Positions 1 through 5,004 of a DNA stretch of 5,004 nt are shown piece by piece. Every line of letters starts with the position of its first letter. The first letter of the stretch is position 1. The DNA is from a bacterium (lineage in GTDB: Bacteria; Latescibacterota; UBA2968; UBA8231), in assembly GCA_027593305.1 (NCBI GenBank), contig JAQCJA010000377.1, positions 1 through 5,004 on the forward strand, read 5' to 3'. The notes beneath the pieces are model-generated. The model did no database searches and was not told the origin of the DNA. It was given only the letters and a program-made list of their open reading frames with translations. The position numbers were made by a program, and so were the translations under genes.

Positions 1-1279
1 GGATCGTGTGCAGGCCGCCCGCCCGCTGCCGGTAGGAACTGCGAGAGGGCTGCGAGCGAATCAGGATATCAGCGTTGTCCGGCACATCAAAAGGCAGTAT
101 GTCCGTGATCTCTGCAGCAGAAGCCGGTTTGCTGCGCAGGGCCTGCCAGTTGCTGAACAACTGCTTCTGTGTGGCGATGGCACCCTTGTAGGGCGGCACG
201 GGCGCATCGAAGGCGAGCAGGTCATCCGTGGCCGGCACGGAAACTTTGGACTCGGCAATTCGTTCGGGTCCGGGTGCACCGTCATGCACAAGCCAGCGCA
301 CCATCCAGGCATACATGGCCTCACGGGAGGCGCGATTGTAGTTGTGGATCTCATCCTGGTAGAAGACCTGGACGCGTTCCGGCGCGTCGTACATCTCGTA
401 CAGCAACTGCATGCTGGGGAACTCGCGCTCGCGGGCATGGTGGGTCCAGTCGCCGGTACAACCCGTCAGCAGCAGCGGCCGCGGGGCGATGAGGCCGGCG
501 TATTGCAGATTGCTGTATTTCAGGTGCAACTGCGGCGCGTTCTCACAGACGCAGCCCCCCTGGAAATGGCCGGAGAGCATCACCGCCGGTGCCACCACCT
601 GTACGCGCTCATCCACGGCGGCGAGAAAGTACGTCTGCGTGGCGCCCCCCGATTCTCCCGTGCAGCCGACACGTTTGCCGTCGATGTCCCGGCGCGACAG
701 CAGGTAATCGAGGGCCTTGATCGAGTTGTTCAGCTGCAAGCCGAACATACTCAGGCCCAGCATGTTGGCAGCGCCCTTCTCCGGACCGGAGAGCAACGAG
801 CGATGCTCCAGTTGCATCGTATCGTGATCGTGGCCAATCATGGAATAGGCGAAGGCGGCACAACCCAGCAGGGCGCTGTTCATGGCCCGATGGGGGACGG
901 AGTACATCTCCTGCGGCACGGTCCGGGCGTGCATGGCGTGGCCGTGCGGGTGCAGGATCAGTGGCAGGCGGCCCTTGTGTCCCTTCGGTCGGTAGAGGTT
1001 GCCGACCAGATAGAGCCCGGGCAGGGTCTCGATACAGATGTTCTCGATGACGACACCTTCATGTTCGAAGCAGCGCACAACACGACCACTGGCTTTGAAG
1101 GCCGCCGTCTGCGCGTTGAGGCCGGCGCACAGCAGCAGATGCCGGCGGATCTCCTTCCGCGTTTTCTGCCAGTGGTCCAGCTCCCCCCACACCGGCAGAG
1201 GCATGACACTCTCGTAGTTGCGGTAGTTGTAGGCGCGTGCATCAGGGCTCAGCATCAGGTCCGATTCAGGTGCAGCCAT
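1..1279 (-). CDS. Alpha/beta hydrolase, acetylxylan esterase / prolyl oligopeptidase-like (partial, 3' end outside window)
   Basis: The reading frame is open for 426 codons from ATG 1279-1277 to the window edge without a stop. Visible alpha/beta-hydrolase signatures, in order: HPHGHA at residues 110-115 (oxyanion region), G-E-S-G-G at 208-212 with Ser210 as likely nucleophile, TGDW at 275-278 with Asp277 as likely acid, and D-E-I-H-N-Y-N around His312 as likely catalytic base. These fit large esterases annotated as acetylxylan esterase or prolyl oligopeptidase-like; the natural substrate is unknown and could be an acetylated sugar or another ester. No signal peptide or membrane segment is evident, so a cytoplasmic location is inferred. 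The start is supported by GGAGA nine bases upstream. After the catalytic His the chain continues at least 110 residues, so the protein has a C-terminal extension beyond the hydrolase core. It is divergent from the aminotransferase gene. The fold is secure; the substrate is not. Confidence 0.85.
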   Translation of the reverse strand, partial: MAAPESDLMLSPDARAYNYRNYESVMPLPVWGELDHWQKTRKEIRRHLLLCAGLNAQTAAFKASGRVVRCFEHEGVVIENICIETLPGLYLVGNLYRPKGHKGRLPLILHPHGHAMHARTVPQEMYSVPHRAMNSALLGCAAFAYSMIGHDHDTMQLEHRSLLSGPEKGAANMLGLSMFGLQLNNSIKALDYLLSRRDIDGKRVGCTGESGGATQTYFLAAVDERVQVVAPAVMLSGHFQGGCVCENAPQLHLKYSNLQYAGLIAPRPLLLTGCTGDWTHHAREREFPSMQLLYEMYDAPERVQVFYQDEIHNYNRASREAMYAWMVRWLVHDGAPGPERIAESKVSVPATDDLLAFDAPVPPYKGAIATQKQLFSNWQALRSKPASAAEITDILPFDVPDNADILIRSQPSRSSYRQRAGGLHTI

Positions 1280-1396
1280 GGGTCCAGGTCTCCGCGACAG
1301 TTGGGGGCAGTAGACAAAAACCGTACGCCATGGAACGACTCGCCGCCAACCCGGGGTCGGTTCCGGCAGCGCAGTTTTTCACCTATTCTCAGCAAC
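1280..1396. other. Divergent intergenic spacer between hydrolase and aminotransferase
   Basis: This 117-bp spacer must hold the 5' signals for both divergent genes. On the plus strand TATTCT (1384-1389) resembles a -10 box and lies only seven bases from the aminotransferase ATG, which would give a leaderless or nearly leaderless message. I see no good -35 box for it and no Shine-Dalgarno sequence before that ATG. On the minus strand no convincing promoter stands out. No gene fits here. Confidence 0.3.
1289..1293 (-). promoter_or_regulatory. Ribosome binding site of the hydrolase gene
   Basis: Read on the minus strand this is GGAGA, nine bases before ATG 1279. It supports that start over the internal ATG codons at residues 9 and 26. 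Confidence 0.55.
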
Positions 1397-2011
1397 ATGA
1401 GCGACAACAACGACATCGATATCCGAGCCGTTCGGCGGCAGTTTCCGGCGCTGAACAACTTCGTCTGGCTGCAGAATGGTGGTGTCTCCCTCACGCCGGA
1501 GCCGGTCGCCCGGGAACACATACGTCTCATGGAGGAATTGCTGGCGCGCGGTCCGCTGCACGTCATCTATCCGGAGCAGGAGTACCCGCGTCGACGCCGG
1601 ACCATGGAGCGACTGGCGAAGTTCCTTTCCGTGGAAGCCGATGAACTGGCGCTCATGCGTGGCGTCAGCGAAGCTTTTCAGACGATTCTCCGGGGCCTCA
1701 CCTGGCAGACGGGGGATCGCATCGTGATCTCCGGAGACGAGGAGGCAGCGGTGCTGTTGCCGTGCCTGCATCTGCGCGATCGTCATGGGGTGGAGGTGGT
1801 TGAGCTGCCGCTGATCGATGATGATACCGCCGGGCTCGAAGCGGCGGCCAGGGCTCTCACGCCGCAAACAAAACTGCTAGCCCTCAGTCACGTGACGACC
1901 GATCTGGGTTTCCGTCTGCCCGTGGCGCCGCTGTGTGAACTGGCTCAGCTTCGTGGATCTGGCGCACTCGGGTGGCGTGGTGCCCATGAAACTGCGCGAT
2001 CTGGGCTGTGA
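1397..2011 (+). CDS. N-terminal fragment of the class V aminotransferase
   Basis: This frame would give 204 residues. Roughly the first 187 read as aminotransferase N-terminal region, including MRGVSEAFQTIL, which corresponds to the phosphate-contacting helix region. The last 15 or so residues before TGA 2009-2011 are out-of-frame sequence. It lacks the PLP lysine, so the product alone should be inactive. ATG 1397 is chosen because the known N-terminal pattern begins just after it and no in-frame ATG lies close upstream; there is no clear Shine-Dalgarno sequence. Confidence 0.6.
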   Translation: MSDNNDIDIRAVRRQFPALNNFVWLQNGGVSLTPEPVAREHIRLMEELLARGPLHVIYPEQEYPRRRRTMERLAKFLSVEADELALMRGVSEAFQTILRGLTWQTGDRIVISGDEEAAVLLPCLHLRDRHGVEVVELPLIDDDTAGLEAAARALTPQTKLLALSHVTTDLGFRLPVAPLCELAQLRGSGALGWRGAHETARSGL

Positions 2012-2561
2012 CTACGCCGGGCTGTTGTCGTACAAGTGGATGATGGCTCCGTACGCCGCAGGAGCCCTGTGGGCACGACAGGAGAAGCTGCACGACATCG
2101 AGGTCACCTATGCCGGCGGCAGGTCCGAAAAGTGGCTCGATTTCGCCACGGGTACCTATGAACTGCCCGACACGGCCCAGCGCTTCCAGTACGGGCCCTG
2201 GTCGTGGCCCCTGGTGCACGCCTGGGCGACATCGGTGGATTGGCTCAGCGGGATCGGCACGCAGGCCATCTGGGAACGGGTCTGCCTCCTCACGGATCGT
2301 CTGAAGACCGGGCTCGCCGCAATTGATGGCGCCGAGCTGTACACGCCCCGCGCTTCTGCGGCATCGGCGGCGCTCGTGAGTTTCGGGCTGCGTGGCTGGA
2401 AAGGTGTTGAACTGGCGGCAGCCCTGCGTCAGGGCTGGAACATCGTCATCAAGCCGCTGCCACACTCCAGGGAAGGGTTGCGCACCAGCCTGCCCTTCTA
2501 TCTGTTGGAGAGCGAAGTCGATCTGCTGCTGGCAGCGCTGCACACACTCAAGGCTCGTTGA
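1935..2561 (+). CDS. C-terminal fragment of the class V aminotransferase
   Basis: This frame is open from GTG 1935 to TGA 2561 (208 residues). True family similarity starts at about codon 1944 (LSFVDLAHSGG). It holds the PLP-binding Lys in SYKWMMAP and the C-terminal small domain (around VELAAALRQGWNIVIKPLPHSREGLRTS). GTG 1935 is only the first possible start and has no Shine-Dalgarno sequence, so independent translation is doubtful. It is best read as the second half of the broken gene. Confidence 0.6.
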   Translation: MNWLSFVDLAHSGGVVPMKLRDLGCDYAGLLSYKWMMAPYAAGALWARQEKLHDIEVTYAGGRSEKWLDFATGTYELPDTAQRFQYGPWSWPLVHAWATSVDWLSGIGTQAIWERVCLLTDRLKTGLAAIDGAELYTPRASAASAALVSFGLRGWKGVELAAALRQGWNIVIKPLPHSREGLRTSLPFYLLESEVDLLLAALHTLKAR

Positions 2562-2584
2562 GGTCAGCCGTCGCGCCGTGCGCA

Positions 2585-2612
2585 TTCATGGTGGGTCTCA
2601 CAACTCCATGAA
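2585..2612. repeat. Inverted repeat at the convergent 3' ends
   Basis: TTCATGG (2585-2591) pairs with CCATGAA (2606-2612) across a 14-base loop, giving a 7-bp stem. It spans the stop codon of the GNAT gene and lies 23 bases after the aminotransferase stop. There is no T-run on either strand, so it is at best a weak or Rho-assisted terminator. Confidence 0.25.
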
Positions 2613-3074
2613 GTAATTGACATCCTGATGCTGGATGTCGAATCCGGCGCGCTCATAGGCCCGTTGTGCGGGCGCATGGGATTCGTCCAGACCGGTGTGC
2701 ACCTTGGCGAAGCGCATGCCGGCGGCCCGCATGTGGTCGAGGACGGCGGCATACATCTGCTGACCGACGCCGCGCGAACGCCATGCAAGAGCCACGCCAT
2801 TGTTGCCGATCTCACCGATGCGCCCTTCCTCATTGAGGCGGAATGTGACGAAGCCGACGCACTGGCCTGCTTCTTCACAGACAAAGACGCGCTCCGGATG
2901 AGCCTCGCAAGTACGGCGCACCTGGTCCCCCTTGGCCGTCGCCGCATCCGGTACCAGGGCGGCGAACAGAGCCTCGCCATACGTGCGCCTGAACATGGCA
3001 TAGATGTCCCGCCAGGCGGCGTCGGCGATGGCGACGACGGTGGCCACGTCATCGGCTGCAAGGGGTCGGATCAT
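2598..3074 (-). CDS. GNAT family N-acetyltransferase
   Basis: A complete 158-residue GNAT protein, predicted to transfer the acetyl group of acetyl-CoA to an amine; the acceptor cannot be told from sequence. It opens with the common MIRPLAADDV strand. Motif A is at 93-107 with the pyrophosphate-binding pattern R-S-R-G-V-G (99-104), and motif B is at 134-145 (APAQRAYERAGF). Length is normal and no lesion is seen. ATG 3074 is preferred over the in-frame ATG at 3101 because GGAGGT lies six bases before 3074 and the GNAT fold begins immediately after it; the longer version adds nine residues unlike the family. It directly follows the broken MBL-rhodanese gene, whose TAA (3081-3079) lies between this ATG and overlaps its ribosome binding site, so the two are probably co-transcribed and possibly translationally coupled. 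It is convergent with the aminotransferase. Confidence 0.88.
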   Translation of the reverse strand: MIRPLAADDVATVVAIADAAWRDIYAMFRRTYGEALFAALVPDAATAKGDQVRRTCEAHPERVFVCEEAGQCVGFVTFRLNEEGRIGEIGNNGVALAWRSRGVGQQMYAAVLDHMRAAGMRFAKVHTGLDESHAPAQRAYERAGFDIQHQDVNYFMEL

Positions 3075-3078
3075 GATG

Positions 3079-3612
3079 TTACCTCCACAGTTTTGCGTCA
3101 CACGTCAGGCTGGCAGCGACGGCAGAGCGGTAGCCCCCCGCACAGTGCACGACGATTTTCTGGTCCCGTGGCAGTTCATCGAGGTGCCGCAGCATCTGCG
3201 GCAATGGCACATGTATGGAATCGGCTATGTGGCCCCCCTCACGCTCACTCGCCGAACGCACGTCGACGATACAGATCGGCACGTTTTCCTGGCGTTGCTC
3301 GTGCAAGGACAGGGCGGTGATACGTTGCACACGCCCCACCAGATGCGGACTCCTGGCCAGAGCCATCATGCCGTCTGCCAGATACCCGACGACGTTGTCA
3401 TAACCGATGCGGCCGAGGCGCATCGTCGCCTCCTGCTGGCTGCCAGGGGCTCCGATCAGCACGATGGGTCTGTCATGGGCCAGCAGGGCACCGGCCCAAC
3501 TGGCAAATTTGCCATCGAGATCGATGTTGATGCTGCCCTGCAGATGCGCACCGGCGAAATCATCCCCCTCACGTATGTCGAGCAGTTTGAGCTCCTGCGT
3601 CGCGCCGGGCAA
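3079..3612 (-). CDS. Tandem rhodanese fragment of the MBL-rhodanese protein
   Basis: The open frame gives 177 residues, starting at TTG 3612 if translated alone. Rhodanese domain one is at about 8-90 (LLDIREGDDFAGAHLQGSINI, then VLIGAPG without a catalytic Cys). Domain two is at about 98-170 (IVDVRSASEREGGHIADSIHVPL, then HCAGGYRSA with Cys157). The chain ends eight residues after AASL with TCDAKLWR, where intact relatives have a further helix and a GG-x-x-x-W segment. A GGAG about five bases before TTG 3612 could permit weak re-initiation, but 3612-3569 overlaps the preceding frame and the natural reading is one gene with a frameshift. Confidence 0.6.
   Translation of the reverse strand: MPGATQELKLLDIREGDDFAGAHLQGSINIDLDGKFASWAGALLAHDRPIVLIGAPGSQQEATMRLGRIGYDNVVGYLADGMMALARSPHLVGRVQRITALSLHEQRQENVPICIVDVRSASEREGGHIADSIHVPLPQMLRHLDELPRDQKIVVHCAGGYRSAVAASLTCDAKLWR
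3081..3086 (-). promoter_or_regulatory. Strong ribosome binding site of the GNAT gene, overlapping the upstream stop codon
   Basis: Minus-strand GGAGGT is six bases from ATG 3074. Its last T is the first base of the TAA that ends the upstream rhodanese frame, so ribosomes finishing that gene stop on this site. It decides the GNAT start. Confidence 0.75.
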
Positions 3613-4171
3613 GTGTCTCCATCAGACTCAGGGCGACAAGGCCCTCACCGAGGCTTTGTTCGAGGGTCGGACGCTCCCTGGTGTTCATTTCTGCGTCATA
3701 GCTGAAATAGCTGGGCGCCTCGTCGGGCACGTTCGGCAACAATTTGGTGTGCAGGGAGTCATAGAGCAGGGACGCCAGATCATCCGCCGTCCAGCCGATG
3801 GAAGCGCCCAGGTCCGGCCGACCCACATCGCCGATGAACAGCGTGCCGCCTGTAAGGACGGCCTGCGGTGTGCTGTCGCTCTGTTCAAGGTCGTAGCTCA
3901 GAATACACATCGACTCGGGTGTGTGGCCTGGGGTTTCCAGCGTCACCAGGCGCACATTGCCAAAGGCAAGCACGTCGTTGTCGTGCATGCCTGTCGCGGC
4001 GTACTGGGTCGTGGCGCTGGCGCCAAGGTGGATCTCGGCGCCGACGCGATCCCGCAGTTCCAGGTGACCGGCAACAAAATCGGCATGGAAGTGGGTGAGA
4101 AACACATGACGAATCTTCAGCCCCTGTGCCTCGGCGTCGGCGATGTAGTGATCGACGTCGCGCGTTGGCAT
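3569..4171 (-). CDS. MBL-fold fragment of the MBL-rhodanese protein
   Basis: The open frame gives 200 residues from ATG 4171. Family-like sequence runs from PTRDVDHY (residues 2-9) through the H-x-H-x-D motif (27-31) and on past RPTLEQSL to GAQ at about residue 194; the final TARHT is out of frame, ending at TGA 3571-3569. ATG 4171 is the only nearby in-frame start, but upstream codons show no trace of the usual N-terminal strands (the QFYLGCLAHASYL-type segment), so the start looks like a by-product of truncation. I see no clear Shine-Dalgarno sequence. Confidence 0.6.
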   Translation of the reverse strand: MPTRDVDHYIADAEAQGLKIRHVFLTHFHADFVAGHLELRDRVGAEIHLGASATTQYAATGMHDNDVLAFGNVRLVTLETPGHTPESMCILSYDLEQSDSTPQAVLTGGTLFIGDVGRPDLGASIGWTADDLASLLYDSLHTKLLPNVPDEAPSYFSYDAEMNTRERPTLEQSLGEGLVALSLMETLARRDAGAQTARHT

Positions 4172-4195
4172 AGACAGTTGGCAGACAGATTGGCA
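4165..4195. repeat. Three TTGGCA direct repeats with 12-13 bp period
   Basis: TTGGCA occurs at 4165-4170, 4178-4183 and 4190-4195, with similar AGACAG-type spacers between copies. The first copy lies over the first codons of the MBL fragment, exactly where similarity to the MBL family begins. It may be a deletion scar, a slippage tract or a binding-site cluster; nothing in the sequence chooses between them. Confidence 0.45.
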
Positions 4196-4422
4196 GGATG
4201 CGGAGATGGCACTGGAGATCCCGGTCGGTGAAAAGTCTGGTCTTTCGGTCCTGCCGACAAGTCACCGCAGGAATCGACCGGAAGTCCCTGTAGGCATTGA
4301 CTGTTAGGCTGGACACGCCGAACCCCTCTCTGTATGCTTGCCTGCATGTTCGCCTTCCTTGCCGGCCCCTGTGCCGGGCCTGTCGCAGACCTGCGGAGGG
4401 CTCACGTCGGGGCGACCTGCTG
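4172..4422. other. Divergent intergenic spacer between MBL-rhodanese remnant and CHAD gene
   Basis: About 250 bp lies between divergent starts. No frame on the minus strand contains the missing MBL N-terminus. Contents seen: the TTGGCA repeats at the left edge, a TTGACT (4297-4302) that could be a plus-strand -35 box but lacks a good -10 at 16-18 bp, a short frame (4334-4423) ending on the CHAD start, and a GC-rich 5-bp hairpin (CCGGC 4362-4366 with GCCGG 4373-4377). No RNA gene is recognised. Confidence 0.35.
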
Positions 4423-4423
4423 A
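4334..4423 (+). CDS. Possible short upstream open reading frame before the CHAD gene
   Basis: ATG 4334 opens a 29-codon frame (begins MLACMFAFLAG, ends GATC) whose TGA (4421-4423) overlaps the CHAD ATG as TGATG. Such overlap is typical of translational coupling, which would help because the CHAD start has only a weak purine-rich stretch (4409-4415) before it; the better GGAGGG (4395-4400) is 22 bases away. There is no Shine-Dalgarno sequence before ATG 4334 and the peptide resembles nothing I know, so chance is quite possible. Confidence 0.15.
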   Translation: MLACMFAFLAGPCAGPVADLRRAHVGATC

Positions 4424-5004
4424 TGCCTTTTTCTCTGGAAAGTACCGAGTCTGTGGCGGCGGGCGTGCGACGCATCGCCCACGAACAGTTCACCGGGGTC
4501 GCCGGCGCCCTCACCGAGGGCTCCGGGGACCGCGACGACGACATCCATTCGGCGCGCAAGGCGATGAAGCGGATGCGCGGCCTGCTGCGACTCATTCGGG
4601 GCCAGCTGTCCACGGATGAATACCGAAGCGAGAACAGCGCCTGCCGCGATGCCGCGCGCCAACTTGCGGGCCTGCGTGATGCGACCGTCCTGGTGGCAAC
4701 TCTCGATTCCCTGGCGATCACTCCCGATGACGGCGCAGACGCCGCCCGTGCGTCGGTGCGCCATATGCTGGAGGAGCGTCGCCGTGCTGCCTACGATGAC
4801 GGGGTGGCGGAGCGCGACCGCGCCGTGGCAGAGGTTGTCGAGCATGTACGGGCGGCCGATGCACGGGTCGATTCCTGGCCACTGAAGCATGCTGGCTGGA
4901 AGATGGTGAAAGATGGCCTGCTGGGTATCTACAGCCGTGGTCGCAGCGAGTTCGACGCCTGTAGCTGGCAACCGACAACGGAGCACCTGCATCAGTGGCG
5001 CAAA
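4423..5004 (+). CDS. CHAD domain-containing protein (partial, 3' end outside window)
   Basis: The frame is open from ATG 4423 to the window edge (194 residues). It is a CHAD (conserved histidine alpha-helical) domain: I-H-S-A-R-K-A-M-K-R-M-R-G-L-L-R at 41-56 is the first conserved His/basic helix, L-R-D-A-T-V-L at 84-90 is the second conserved segment, and the window ends in H-L-H-Q-W-R-K (188-194), the start of the repeated His/basic helix. In the family, these basic helices form a positively charged pore that binds polyphosphate, and some members sit on polyphosphate granules. No CYTH (triphosphate tunnel) domain precedes it, so this is a CHAD-only protein at its N-terminus; roughly the second half of the domain is missing here. 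No signal peptide or membrane segment is seen. Upstream ATGs at 4334 and 4346 are in another frame, and no in-frame ATG or GTG lies close upstream. Confidence 0.87.
   Translation, partial: MPFSLESTESVAAGVRRIAHEQFTGVAGALTEGSGDRDDDIHSARKAMKRMRGLLRLIRGQLSTDEYRSENSACRDAARQLAGLRDATVLVATLDSLAITPDDGADAARASVRHMLEERRRAAYDDGVAERDRAVAEVVEHVRAADARVDSWPLKHAGWKMVKDGLLGIYSRGRSEFDACSWQPTTEHLHQWRK

Larger units (their letters stand above)
1397..2561 (+). pseudogene. Class V aminotransferase (PLP-dependent, cysteine desulfurase-like fold), frameshifted
   Basis: Two overlapping frames together encode one class V aminotransferase. The first frame starts at ATG 1397 with a typical N-terminus (RRQFPAL, then LQNGGVSLTP) and runs to SHVTTDLGFRLPVAPLCELAQLRG. 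The second supplies LSFVDLAHSGG, with the Asp expected to contact the PLP ring nitrogen (codon 1956-1958), and SYKWMMAP, with the expected Schiff-base Lys (codon 2034-2036), and continues to TGA 2559-2561. The frame changes near 1944-1956, inside a conserved strand. Family members usually have about seven residues between CELA and FVD, so restoring 17 bases would give a continuous protein of about 393 residues, a normal length. As written, no complete enzyme is made: the first product lacks the catalytic Lys and the second lacks the N-terminal half. Substrate unknown; cysteine desulfurase, lyase or epimerase activities all occur in this fold. A sequence error cannot be excluded. Confidence 0.8.
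3079..4171 (-). pseudogene. MBL-fold hydrolase with two rhodanese domains (persulfide dioxygenase-like), degraded
   Basis: Two adjoining frames make a truncated member of the MBL-rhodanese-rhodanese family, which is linked to glutathione persulfide and sulfide oxidation. The MBL part has THFHADFVAGH (residues 26-36), ETPGHT (79-84, His83) and FIGDVGRPD (112-120). After LLPNVPDEAPSYF the tandem rhodanese region follows; the first domain lacks an active Cys, while the second keeps C-A-G-G-Y-R. Intact homologues, as I recall, have about 450-480 residues; here only about 364 codons remain. Missing are about 35 N-terminal residues before PTRDVD, about 50 residues between the MBL core and DEAPSYF (including the PAHGAG metal His), and about 30 residues after AASL. 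One extra base in the AAA at 3588-3586 shifts the frame: deleting it gives GAQLLDIREGDDFAGAH. The metal Asp expected in T-G-D is Gly109. A working dioxygenase is unlikely unless the sequence is faulty. Confidence 0.8.

Noticed and set aside
1940..1960. Programmed ribosomal frameshift in the aminotransferase
   Set aside because: No slippery heptamer or downstream structure is evident, and a shift alone would still leave about six conserved residues missing.
8..2011. A single 667-residue plus-strand open frame
   Set aside because: Its first 1.4 kb is the exact antisense of the hydrolase gene with shared codon boundaries; it is open because TTA, CTA and TCA codons are rare in that GC-rich gene. 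Only the part from 1397 is real coding sequence.
1884..2585. 233-residue minus-strand open frame opposite the aminotransferase
   Set aside because: It is antisense to clearly recognisable aminotransferase motifs and has no recognisable domain or ribosome binding site.
2585..2612. Bidirectional intrinsic terminator between the convergent genes
   Set aside because: The stem is only 7 bp with a 14-base loop and there is no T-run on either strand, so I list it only as an inverted repeat.
2628..3320. 230-residue plus-strand open frame
   Set aside because: It is antisense to the GNAT gene and the rhodanese end, whose motifs are unmistakable.
3407..4231. 274-residue plus-strand open frame
   Set aside because: It is antisense to the MBL-rhodanese gene and shows no domain of its own.
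4297..4302. TTGACT as a sigma70 -35 box for the CHAD gene
   Set aside because: No reasonable -10 hexamer occurs at 16-18 bp spacing.
3885..4721. 278-residue minus-strand open frame spanning the CHAD start and the spacer
   Set aside because: It is arginine-rich, low-complexity shadow sequence antisense to CHAD motifs, and it does not contain the missing MBL N-terminus.
4402..4992. 196-residue minus-strand open frame opposite the CHAD gene
   Set aside because: The plus-strand CHAD motifs (HxxRK helix, RDxxVL, HQWRK) identify the coding strand.

Overview
This is a GC-rich (roughly 60% by eye) bacterial chromosomal window. Dense short-spaced genes, Shine-Dalgarno sites and the protein families present would fit a proteobacterium, perhaps a gammaproteobacterium, but no lineage marker fixes this. 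I see no rRNA, tRNA, transposase, CRISPR array, phage gene or defence system, and no convincing undescribed system.

Layout: (1) 1-1279, minus strand: the first 426 residues of a large cytoplasmic-looking alpha/beta hydrolase of the acetylxylan esterase/prolyl oligopeptidase-like type; its 3' end is outside the window. (2) 1397-2561, plus strand, divergent from it: a PLP-dependent class V aminotransferase (cysteine desulfurase-like fold) split in two frames by what looks like a 17-bp loss. (3) 2598-3074, minus strand, convergent: an intact 158-residue GNAT acetyltransferase. (4) 3079-4171, minus strand, directly upstream of the GNAT gene: a metallo-beta-lactamase/double-rhodanese fusion gene (persulfide dioxygenase-like) lacking its N-terminus, an internal block and its C-terminus and carrying a one-base frameshift. 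(5) 4423-5004, plus strand, divergent: the first 194 residues of a CHAD-domain (polyphosphate-binding type) protein that runs off the window.

The genes do not form an obvious pathway. The only probable co-transcribed pair is MBL-rhodanese followed by GNAT, where the stop codon of the first sits at the ribosome binding site of the second. The main point of interest is that the aminotransferase and the sulfur-handling MBL-rhodanese gene both carry lesions, while the three other genes read cleanly. The lesions often look like losses between short repeats. This could be real gene decay or errors in the assembled sequence; read mapping would decide.
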